Shown here: piece after piece, positions 31,932 through 38,663 of the stretch
Layout: the number at the start of each line of letters is the position of its first letter
Numbering within the stretch: the first letter of the stretch is position 1
From: Rhizobium sp. 2MFCol3.1
GTDB lineage: Bacteria; Pseudomonadota; Alphaproteobacteria; Rhizobiales; Rhizobiaceae
Reading direction: 5' to 3'
Assembly: GCF_000377565.1 (NCBI RefSeq)
Contig: NZ_KB898383.1
Coordinates: 1-38,693, forward strand
DNA: 38,693 nt
Position numbers and translations under genes: made by a program
The notes under the pieces: generated by a model
The model's database searches: none
What the model was told of the DNA's origin: nothing
Seen by the model: only the letters and a program-made list of their open reading frames with translations

Positions 31932-33518
31932 TTAGTGGCCGCTGCTGCCGCCGGCGCCACCCTGGCCGCCAGAGCCACCGGAACCGCCGCCGCCGCTGCC
32001 GCCGTTGCCGCCGTTGCCGCCAGCACCACCGTTGCCACCGCCGACACCGCTGCCGCCGCCGCCACCGTTGCCGCCGGCACCGCCGCCACCGCCGCTGCTG
32101 CCATTGCTGGAGCCGTTGCCGCCGGTGCCACCGTTGCCGCCGGCACCGCCGTTACCGCCGCCATTGTTGCCGCCAGCACCGCCGTTGCCGCCGAGACCAC
32201 CGCCGCCGCCGCCGCCAGCGCCACTACCGCTGCCGCCATTGCCGCCGGCGCCGCCGTTGCCGGCATTACCGCCGTTGCCGCCGTTGTTGCTGCCGCCGGC
32301 GCCGCCGCTGCCGGCATTACCGCCGTTGCCGCCGCTGCCACCGCCGTTGTTGCCGCCATTGCCGCCAGCACCACCGTTGCCACCGCTTCCGCCGAAGCCA
32401 CCGTTGTTGCTGCCGCCGGCGCCGCCGTTACCGGCATTGCCGCCGCTTCCGCCGTTGCCGCCATGGTTGCTGCCGCCGTTGCCACCGGCACCGCCGTTGC
32501 CGGCATTCCCGCCGTTGCCGCCGTTGTTGCTGCCGCCATTGCCGCCATTGCCGGCCTTGCCGCCATTACCACCGTTGCCACCGTGGTTGTCGCCGCCATT
32601 GCCGCCTTTGCCGCCATTGCCGCCGCTGCCGCCCTTGCCGCCGCGGTTGTTGCCGCCGCTGCCGCCGTTTCCGGCAGCACCGCCGTTACCGCCGTCGCCG
32701 CCCCACCAGCTGCCGCCTTTGCCGCCGCCGCCGCCGTTGCCGCCCTTGCCGCCATTGCCGCCGCGGTTGTTGCCGCCGTTGCCGCCGTTACCGGCCTTGC
32801 CGCCGTTACCGCCGTCACCGCCCCACCAGCTGCCGCCATTGCCGCCGTTGCCGCCGTTGCCGGCATTGCCGCCATCGCCGCCGCGGTTGTTGCCGCCGTT
32901 GCCGCCGTTTCCGGCATTGCCGCCATTGCCACCCTTGCCGCCATGGTAGTTGCCGCCGTTTCCGCCGCTACCGCCATTGCCGCCATTGCCACCGTTACCG
33001 CCGTGGTCGTCGCCGCCATTGCCGCCGTTGCCGGCATTGCCGCCGCTACCACCGCCGCCACCGCCACTGCCGTGACCGTGGCCATGTCCGTGGCCGTTAC
33101 CATTTCCGTTGCCGGGGTCGTTCCAACCGCCGCCATTGTTGTTGCCGCCATGATGGCGGCCACGATGACGGCCACGACCGTTGCCGTCATCCTCGCCGCC
33201 AGGATCACTGATTACGGTGATAGGGCCGGCGCTTGCGGTATCGGTACCACCGCTGCTACCGCCGCCATTATTGCTGCCACCATTGTTGGCACTGTTGTTA
33301 CCGGAACCGCCGTTGCCGTTCCGTCCGAACCGATCATGGTTGGAATCCGTGAAGGGATTTTCGTCAAAAATCGACTGCACCGGGAAGCACAGTCGCTCCT
33401 CAATCGATCCCGGCTGCACGTTTCTGCAATCGAGATTGAGCGCCTGGGCGCTCCCTAGGCTCGTTCCTGCCAGCAGAAATCCTACACTGACAGAGAGCTT
33501 CAATAGTGTTCTGTTCAT
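31932..33518 (-). CDS. Secreted glycine-rich repeat protein, (GGNGG)n type
   Basis: I do not recognise a named family. The 528-residue protein starts with a signal peptide (MNRTLLKLSVSVGFLLAGTS, cleaved after about GSAQA). A short ordinary segment follows (LNLDCRNVQPGSIEERLC..., two cysteines, DENPFTDSNHDRFGR). Next comes a Gly/Asn/Ser part with basic RGRHRGRHH and a GHGHGHGHG run, and then about 370 residues made almost only of GGN, GGA, GGS and GGK triplets. The repeat is organised in 20-residue modules whose ends carry NNRGG, NHGGN, SWWGG or YHGG, with a 40-residue higher period. It resembles mycobacterial PGRS domains only in composition. There is no anchor, autotransporter or RTX motif. 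ATG 33518 is chosen over 33533 because GGGAG lies eight bases upstream of it. Its neighbours on both sides are BTLCP peptidases. Confidence 0.8.
   Translation of the reverse strand: MNRTLLKLSVSVGFLLAGTSLGSAQALNLDCRNVQPGSIEERLCFPVQSIFDENPFTDSNHDRFGRNGNGGSGNNSANNGGSNNGGGSSGGTDTASAGPITVISDPGGEDDGNGRGRHRGRHHGGNNNGGGWNDPGNGNGNGHGHGHGHGSGGGGGGSGGNAGNGGNGGDDHGGNGGNGGNGGSGGNGGNYHGGKGGNGGNAGNGGNGGNNRGGDGGNAGNGGNGGNGGSWWGGDGGNGGKAGNGGNGGNNRGGNGGKGGNGGGGGKGGSWWGGDGGNGGAAGNGGSGGNNRGGKGGSGGNGGKGGNGGDNHGGNGGNGGKAGNGGNGGSNNGGNGGNAGNGGAGGNGGSNHGGNGGSGGNAGNGGAGGSNNGGFGGSGGNGGAGGNGGNNGGGSGGNGGNAGSGGAGGSNNGGNGGNAGNGGAGGNGGSGSGAGGGGGGGLGGNGGAGGNNGGGNGGAGGNGGTGGNGSSNGSSGGGGGAGGNGGGGGSGVGGGNGGAGGNGGNGGSGGGGSGGSGGQGGAGGSSGH
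31935..33075 (-). repeat. Coding tandem repeat with 60/120-bp periodicity
   Basis: The unit CCGCCGTTGCCG (plus strand) recurs throughout. Rare words mark a longer period: CCGTTGTTGCTGCCGCC at about 32281, 32401 and 32521; CCGCGGTTGTTGCCGCC at about 32642, 32762 and 32882; CCCCACCAGCTGCC at about 32700 and 32820. All are spaced by exactly 120 bases. The repeat lies entirely in the glycine-rich gene. Confidence 0.85.
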
Positions 33519-33533
33519 TTCGCTCACTCCCAT

Positions 33534-33551
33534 CGTTAACGTGGCGTTAAC
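33534..33551. promoter_or_regulatory. Direct repeat of CGTTAAC in the divergent intergenic region
   Basis: CGTTAAC occurs at 33534-33540 and 33545-33551, 11 bases apart, or about one helical turn. It is 16 bases upstream of the glycine-rich gene's start codon, in the region shared with the divergent peptidase gene. A regulator site is inferred. Confidence 0.45.
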
Positions 33552-33599
33552 AGGGAATTTTTATATGAGTGAGCTATAAATTAGAAAGGACAAATAAAA

Positions 33600-33668
33600 A
33601 TGAGGAGCGTACTCATTTCGGCTGCAATTGCATTATTTAGTATAAAAGCATCATCTAATAGTAGATAA
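33600..33668 (+). CDS. Possible 22-residue peptide resembling a signal peptide
   Basis: ATG 33600 is preceded by AAAGGA at nine bases and opens 22 codons (MRSVLISAAIALFSIKASSN...), followed by TAA. The string looks like a signal peptide without a mature protein. It lies in an AT-rich patch before the second peptidase gene. It may be a leader peptide, a decayed gene start, or chance. Confidence 0.25.
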   Translation: MRSVLISAAIALFSIKASSNSR

Positions 33669-33702
33669 TCACGGAACCACCGAGTAACACAAGGAGCTTT
33701 AT

Positions 33703-34293
33703 ATGCGGAGAATTGCGGCCATTCTAAGTTTTGTTATGAGTATTCCTTTAATTTCTAGTCAGAGTTTTGCAGGATCCGAAATTCCCGCCAGCCGTTCTAT
33801 CGCTCCCCCTGTTGGATTTGGTGCTGCCTGTGCCAAATACGGATGGGTATGCCATGGGAAGGGCGGCGCCGATGTTGGGGACAAAGAGGCGCTGAGGGCG
33901 CTTCAGCAGGTCAATCGCTACGTCAATTCAACCGTGAAGCCGACCGAGGACCGCGTCACGAAGGGCCGACGTTCGGACAGCTGGACGCTGCCCGTCAACA
34001 ACAAGGGCGACTGCGAGGATTATGCCCTCATGAAGATGAAGACCCTGCTGGATATCGGCTTTCCGACCAGCAAGCTCGCGCTTTCGGTGGTCCTCAATCA
34101 CAGCGGCGAGAACCATCTGGTTCTGATCGCGCGCCTGAAGTCCGGCGATTATGTGCTCGACAATCTCGCCTACAGCGTCAAGCCATGGCAGCGCACCGGC
34201 TACACCTTCCTCGCCAGCCAGAACTTCAACAGCAAGACCGATTGGCAGGTAACGTTGGCAGGGCCCCGCGCCAGCCGCTTCCCCAAGGGCTGA
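33703..34293 (+). CDS. Secreted transglutaminase-like cysteine peptidase (BTLCP family), copy 2
   Basis: The 196-residue paralogue of the protein at 31178-31765 has a signal peptide (about 1-24, ending QSFAG). Its catalytic residues are Cys104 in NNKGDCEDYALMK, His138 in GENHLVLIAR and Asp153 in VLDNL. The shared LARLKSGDYVLDNL-type and RTGYTFLASQNFN-type stretches show a recent common origin, while the N-terminal third is less similar. The first 80 bases of the gene are clearly AT-richer than the rest. AAGGAG at 33690-33695 precedes the ATG. It is divergent from the glycine-rich protein gene, which is a candidate substrate by position. A GC-rich hairpin follows. Confidence 0.85.
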   Translation: MRRIAAILSFVMSIPLISSQSFAGSEIPASRSIAPPVGFGAACAKYGWVCHGKGGADVGDKEALRALQQVNRYVNSTVKPTEDRVTKGRRSDSWTLPVNNKGDCEDYALMKMKTLLDIGFPTSKLALSVVLNHSGENHLVLIARLKSGDYVLDNLAYSVKPWQRTGYTFLASQNFNSKTDWQVTLAGPRASRFPKG

Positions 34294-34321
34294 AAGGGCG
34301 TTATCGGCGCTATCGACCATT

Positions 34322-34344
34322 GAAGGCCGCCTGCCGCGGCCTTC
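34322..34344 (+). terminator. Hairpin after peptidase copy 2
   Basis: A 9-bp stem GAAGGCCGC/GCGGCCTTC with a 5-base loop and no T tract. Probable terminator. Confidence 0.6.
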
Positions 34345-34513
34345 GCAACCACCACTGGAATCTCTCGCGCCGCTGGTACAATTCAATATGTGGCGGATGA
34401 GATACACGTTTTGCAATGCAGCATGAGCGGCGGCCCCGCCGCAATGTTGTCATCGGACTGTCATCGGCCATCCAGTAGGCAAATTCCTATCAACCACGAT
34501 AGGAACGCCCCCT

Positions 34514-35536
34514 ATGACTATCCGTACCATCCTCCTAGGCACTGCCGCCGCCATGAGCATCATGTCGACAGCGCAGGCCGCCGACGCCATCGTCGCGGCC
34601 GAACCCGAAGCCGTCGAATACGTCCGCGTCTGCGACGCTTACGGCACCGGCTACTTCTACATCCCCGGCACCGAGACCTGTCTCTCGATCGGCGGTTATG
34701 TCCGCGTCGAGGAACGTTTCGGCCGCAACGTCTCCGGTACCTCCGACTGGAACTCCTGGACCCGTGGCCAGGTCACGCTGAGCTCGAAGAGCGAAACCGA
34801 ATACGGCACGCTGACGGGTGTCATCACGCTGCGCACCAACGCCGAAAACGCCACCAACCAGACCGCCCTTCTGCAGGAAGGCTATATCGACCTCGCCGGC
34901 CTGCGCGTCGGCATGCAGTATTCCTGGTGGGATAACGACCGCAGCATCGGCACCGGCGAAACCGACGTGATCTCGAGCAACCAGACGATCCACAACTCGG
35001 TTCGCTACATGTACGAGACGCCGAACTTCAGCGCCGGCGTGTCTGTCGACGAACTGGAAGAACGCTATCGCACCAAGCCGGGCGAAGGCCCGAACAATGT
35101 CGGCGTCACCGGTCAGCTCTTCGGCAAGGCCGGCGCCGTCAGCGGCTACCTGCTCGCCGGTTACGACACCGACACCGAGGAAGTGGCGCTGCGCGGCATC
35201 CTCTTTGCCGATATCGGCCCGGGCCAGCTCGGCCTTTACGGCCTGTGGGCCAGCGGCGCCAATTACTATTACGAGGAATCCGAGTGGGCGCTCGGCGCGC
35301 AATACGTCTACAAGGCCACCGACAAGCTCTCGATCATCCCCGGCTACCAGTATTTCAGCAAGATCTCTCTGGATTCCAACGGCGAGTTCACCGGCGGCGA
35401 CGCCTGGCGCGCCGGCGTGACCGTCGACTACAAGATCGCCAAGAACCTGCTCACCAAGCTCAGCGTTCAGTATTACGACCCTGACAACGCCCCCGAGCAG
35501 GTCCAGGGCTTCCTGCGCTTCCAGCGCACCTTCTAA
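34514..35536 (+). CDS. Alphaproteobacterial porin (Porin_2 / RopA-Omp2b type)
   Basis: The 340-residue outer-membrane channel has a signal peptide (about 1-22, ending AQA before ADAI). The mature N-terminus, EPEAVEYVRVCDAYGTGYFYIPGTETCLSIGGYVRVEERFG, is the family signature, with its two cysteines forming a likely disulfide. Alternating aromatic beta strands run to the C-terminus, which ends GFLRFQRTF with the terminal phenylalanine required for barrel assembly. It allows diffusion of small hydrophilic solutes. It is preceded by 220 bases without a gene and followed by a strong hairpin, so it is a single-gene unit. Confidence 0.93.
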   Translation: MTIRTILLGTAAAMSIMSTAQAADAIVAAEPEAVEYVRVCDAYGTGYFYIPGTETCLSIGGYVRVEERFGRNVSGTSDWNSWTRGQVTLSSKSETEYGTLTGVITLRTNAENATNQTALLQEGYIDLAGLRVGMQYSWWDNDRSIGTGETDVISSNQTIHNSVRYMYETPNFSAGVSVDELEERYRTKPGEGPNNVGVTGQLFGKAGAVSGYLLAGYDTDTEEVALRGILFADIGPGQLGLYGLWASGANYYYEESEWALGAQYVYKATDKLSIIPGYQYFSKISLDSNGEFTGGDAWRAGVTVDYKIAKNLLTKLSVQYYDPDNAPEQVQGFLRFQRTF

Positions 35537-35553
35537 GCAGACGCAAACCGACA

Positions 35554-35577
35554 TGAGCCGCGCTTCGGCGCGGCTCA
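35554..35577 (+). terminator. Terminator after the porin gene
   Basis: A 10-bp stem TGAGCCGCGC/GCGCGGCTCA with loop TTCG is followed by a T/C-rich stretch (CTCTTCTTCTT). Confidence 0.8.
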
Positions 35578-35746
35578 CTCTTCTTCTTGTTCCCGTCTTG
35601 AGTTGGTCTTTGCCAAGTTGCATCGACGCCACGCAATAGCCGGCTCAGGAACAGGAAAAGGCGAGGAAGTGTTTTTTTGGTGGCGGAACAATGCGATCCG
35701 ACCTATCGTTTCCTCTAGGCAATGGAGGTTGCCGAAGGAGGAAAAC

Positions 35747-35839
35747 ATGAACGATAGCGTTTTTGGCTTTCTGGTCGCCGCGGAAATGTCCGCTCTGTTT
35801 TGGGCTGGTGTATTCCTGGTGGCCGGCACATTGTCGTAA
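35747..35839 (+). CDS. 30-residue membrane peptide
   Basis: A strong ribosome-binding site, GAAGGAGG (35735-35742), precedes the ATG. The product MNDSVFGFLVAAEMSALFWA plus ten further residues (GVFLVAGTLS) is almost wholly hydrophobic and would form one membrane helix. I do not recognise it. The combination of a perfect ribosome-binding site and a hydrophobic product parallels the 37-residue peptide at 27600. It sits between the porin terminator and tRNA-Met. Confidence 0.6.
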   Translation: MNDSVFGFLVAAEMSALFWAGVFLVAGTLS

Positions 35840-35861
35840 GACGTTGTTATCGCCGGAAGAA

Positions 35862-35938
35862 TGGTAGCGGGGGGCGGAATTGAACCGCCGACCTCAGGGT
35901 TATGAATCCTGCGCTCTCACCAACTGAGCTACCCAGCC
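35862..35938 (-). tRNA. tRNA-Met (anticodon CAT)
   Basis: The 77-base cloverleaf on the minus strand has D stem GCTC/GAGC, anticodon loop TTCATAA and T arm GGCGG-TTCAATT-CCGCC, and CCA is encoded. The D loop and the T stem suit an elongator tRNA more than the initiator. CAT could also be an isoleucine tRNA modified to lysidine. The acceptor stem has a G1-U72 wobble and a U4-C69 mismatch, and the last anticodon-stem pair is A-C. Confidence 0.88.
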
Positions 35939-35989
35939 AAACCACCGAACGATGCCGTTTGCGATGCGCCCGGCTCGTTGAATGAGCGG

Positions 35990-36019
35990 CTTATAAGGCG
36001 GCCTTCACGGTCATGTCAA
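35990..36019 (-). promoter_or_regulatory. Promoter of tRNA-Met
   Basis: On the minus strand, TTGACA (36019-36014) and TATAAG (35995-35990) are separated by 18 bases, followed by the GC-rich discriminator CCGCT. The start would lie about 45 bases before the tRNA. It shares the -10 region with the promoter at 262-291. Confidence 0.8.
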
Positions 36020-36050
36020 GCACATGATCGAGAAAATCACCGGGCTTTTG

Positions 36051-37250
36051 TCACGCCGCCACGGCACCTTCAAGAAGCGCCTTCAGCGACGCTTCGGCCG
36101 CCGGCTCGCGCTCGGAGCGCTCGATGAAGCCACCGCCATAGACGCGCGCATTGTCGCCCGGCGCCGAATAAAGCGCGCAGGCCTGACCGGGCGCGACACC
36201 CGCCTCACCCACCGCAAGATCCACGTAGATGCCGGTGTGATCGGCATGCAGCACGGCCGGCGTCGGCATGCGCGTCGAACGCACCTTGGCGAAGCAGGCA
36301 AAGCCCTCGCCCGCTGCCGCCTGCGAAAGCTCCTCGTCTCCAAGCCAGTTCACGTCGCGCAGATAGACGCGGTGCGTCTCCAACGCCTCCTTCGGGCCGA
36401 CGATGACGCGGCGCGAGCGGGCGTCGAGATAGACGACATAGAGCGGCTCGCCGGTGGCAACGCCGATACCGCGCCGCTGGCCGATCGTGTAGTGCAGGAT
36501 GCCCTCATGCTGGCCGAGCACCCGGCCGTCGAGATGCACGATCTCGCCCGCCAGCGCCGCATTCGGCTTCAGCTTGTTGATGATGTCCGTGTACTTGCCC
36601 TGCGGCACGAAACAGATGTCCTGGCTGTCGGCCTTCTTGGCGACGACGAGGCCCATCTCTTCGGCGAGCTTGCGGGTCTCCGCCTTCGGCAGTCCACCGA
36701 GCGGAAAGCGCAGATAGTCGATCTGCTCCTGCGTGGTGGCGAACAGGAAGTAGCTCTGGTCGCGATCGGCATCGGCCGGGCGATAGAGCGCGCGACGGCC
36801 GGGATTGCCGGGGGCCGGATTGGCGCCGGAGCGGATATAATGACCGGTCGCCAGCGCATCGGCGCCGAGCTCGCGCGCCGTTTCCAGGAGATCGGCGAAC
36901 TTGACCGTCTGGTTGCAAGACACGCAGGGGATCGGCGTCTCGCCGGCGACATAGCTTTCCATGAACGGATTGATGACGGTGTCGCGGAAGCGCTTTTCGT
37001 AATCCAGCACATAGTGCGGGATGCCGAGCGTTTCGCAGACCCGGCGCGCGTCGTCGATATCCTGGCCGGCGCAGCACGAACCGGCGCGATGCACGGCCGC
37101 GCCATGATCGTAGAGCTGCAGCGTGATGCCGAGCACATCATAGCCCTGCCGCTTCAAAATGCCGGCCACGACCGAGCTGTCGACGCCGCCAGACATGGCC
37201 ACGACAACGCGCGTATCTTCCGGCCTCTTGTCAAAATCCAGTGTGTTCAC
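36051..37250 (-). CDS. mnmA: tRNA-uridine 2-sulfurtransferase MnmA (TrmU)
   Basis: MnmA adds sulfur to position 2 of the wobble uridine in tRNAs for Lys, Glu and Gln. The 399-residue protein starts with the PP-loop ATP-binding motif AMSGGVDSS (18-26). The catalytic cysteine is in PCVSCNQTVKF (Cys109; Cys112 adjacent) and the second one is Cys213 in DSQDICFVPQGKY. LHYTIGQRRGIGVA marks the central domain, and a C-terminal barrel follows. The start is GTG 37250. It is slightly longer than E. coli MnmA, mainly at the N-terminus, as is common in rhizobia. The tRNA-Met gene lies downstream on the same strand but has its own promoter. Confidence 0.95.
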   Translation of the reverse strand: MNTLDFDKRPEDTRVVVAMSGGVDSSVVAGILKRQGYDVLGITLQLYDHGAAVHRAGSCCAGQDIDDARRVCETLGIPHYVLDYEKRFRDTVINPFMESYVAGETPIPCVSCNQTVKFADLLETARELGADALATGHYIRSGANPAPGNPGRRALYRPADADRDQSYFLFATTQEQIDYLRFPLGGLPKAETRKLAEEMGLVVAKKADSQDICFVPQGKYTDIINKLKPNAALAGEIVHLDGRVLGQHEGILHYTIGQRRGIGVATGEPLYVVYLDARSRRVIVGPKEALETHRVYLRDVNWLGDEELSQAAAGEGFACFAKVRSTRMPTPAVLHADHTGIYVDLAVGEAGVAPGQACALYSAPGDNARVYGGGFIERSEREPAAEASLKALLEGAVAA

Positions 37251-37489
37251 GGGGGTGCTGCCAATTCAAAAGGGTATCTTTATCCGCCCTATCCTACAGA
37301 ATTTTGGCGGATTTGCATCGCGACCAACGGGATCGACCGCCGGCTCTTGTCTGGCGGTGGATATAGAAAGGATTGGGTTCGGGTGCAAGGGGCGGTGATT
37401 TTGGGGTGGGGTGGCGGGTGCCTATGGAGAGGTTTGAGCAAGTAGCCCCCTTGTATGTTCATTTTGCATTGATTGTCTGATGATCGATG
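37251..37489. other. Intergenic region between mnmA and the second IS110 element
   Basis: No gene seen. It should contain the mnmA promoter (minus strand), which I could not place with confidence. G-rich and T-rich tracts near 37380-37440 open spurious frames. Confidence 0.4.
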
Positions 37490-37523
37490 CGCACTCCGGC
37501 GGATGGCCATCCGCCGGAGTGCG
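37490..37523. repeat. 34-bp perfect palindrome left of the second IS110 transposase gene
   Basis: Both halves (37490-37506 and 37507-37523) are exact reverse complements, centred on TGGCCA. It shares the core GCGGRTGGCCAYCCGC with the palindrome at 38664-38693. Confidence 0.9.
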
Positions 37524-37622
37524 GACGGTCGGGACCGCGGCCCCCTTGGCTTGAACCGGGGATGAGCTTGGTCCGGCCGTCCTGGCGTTTGTCCTGAACA
37601 GATGATGGGGAGCAAGTCCCGC

Positions 37623-38592
37623 ATGCAAGGCAAGGTATCGTCCAAACCAAACGCGGCACCAGTTTATGTCGGTGTCGATGTCTGTAAAGAGTGGCTCGAC
37701 ATTCATTTGCATCCGCTGGGCCGCGACCTCAGGCTCGCCAATGGCAAGGCCGGGCTGCAAGCGCTGAAGCGGCTGCTGCGTGGGCTGCAGCCGGCCTCAA
37801 TCGTGATGGAGGGCGACGGGCAAGTTCCACCGGCTGGCCCATCGCAGCCTGCATGAGGGCGGCTTTCCGGTCGCTATCGTCGATCCGTATCGGGCCCGCA
37901 TGTTCGCCAGAGCCTGCGGCCATCTCGCCAAGACCGATCGGCTGGACGCCCGCTTTCTCGCCATGCTCGCGCAGATGCAGCAGCCAACGCCCACAGCACC
38001 TCCCGACAAGCTTCTGGAAACACTTGGCGAACTGGTCAATGCACGCTCTGCGGCGGCGGCCGATCTGACGGCGCACAAGAACCGCCTGAAAGCAACGGAT
38101 AGCGATTTCCTGCGAAAGCAGCTCGGCAAGCTGGTGATGGCCTTGCAGCGGCATATCGAAAGCCTGGACAAGGAGATCGCCCTGCGCATCACTGATGATC
38201 CCGAGCTTTGCCGCAGGGTGGAAATCCTGACCTCCGTTCCCGGCGTCGGCACTGTCACGGCTTATTCCCTGATCGTCGGACTGAGCGAGTTAGGGCAGTG
38301 CAATGCCAAGCAGGCGGCCATGCTGGCCGGCTTAGCGCCAATCGCCAACGACAGTGGCGCGCGCCAGGGGCAGCGAGCGATCAGAGGCGGCCGCAAGGCG
38401 CCGCGCAACGCCCTCTACATGGCGGCGCTGTCGGCCTGCCGCTACAATCCGGACATGAAAATCTTCGCCACACGGCTGAAGGACAGAGGAAAGCAGGCTA
38501 AGGTCGTTCTCACCGCCGTCATGCGAAAACTCGTCGTCCTCGCCAACACGCTTCTTGCTGAAAATCGATGCTGGACGCCAAATCCACCTTGA
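37623..38592 (+). pseudogene. IS110-family transposase with a single frameshift
   Basis: The N-terminal DEDD domain starts MQGKVSSKPNAAPVYVGVDV and continues CKEWLDIHLHPLG. An extra base in GGG at 37811-37813 changes the expected EATGKFHRLAHRSL into EGDGQVPP and a stop. In the corrected frame the rest is complete: VDPYRARMFARACGHLAKTDRLDARFLA, then the Tnp domain with LTSVPGVGTVTAYSLIVGLS and NDSGARQGQRAIRGGRKAPRN, which carries the expected catalytic serine, to the stop at 38592. Restored length is 322 residues, normal for the family. ATG 37623 with GGGGAG upstream is preferred; ATGs at 37602 and 37605 are alternatives. It may be a recent inactivation, a sequencing error or programmed slippage. 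Confidence 0.85.
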
Positions 38593-38663
38593 CCTTCAAC
38601 ACAGATGCTCATCCGACCCTACGGGCCACCTTCTTGGATGATCAAAATATGAGATAGTTGTTT

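Noticed and set aside
31935..33075. CRISPR-like or minisatellite array
   Set aside because: The periodicity is in frame, has no unique spacers and is fully explained by coding GG-X triplets.
31854..33458. Long plus-strand frames (534, 427 and 314 codons) opposite the glycine-rich gene
   Set aside because: The CCGCCGTTG-type repeat has almost no stop codons in any frame. The products are Ala/Val, Arg/Cys/His or Pro/Leu monotony without start signals, while only the minus frame has a signal peptide and ribosome-binding site.
35862..36020. tRNA-Met as an attachment site of a genomic island
   Set aside because: I found no integrase gene and no direct repeat of the tRNA end in the window.
36024..37445. 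473-codon plus-strand frame opposite mnmA
   Set aside because: mnmA has every expected motif; the plus frame is a composition artefact.
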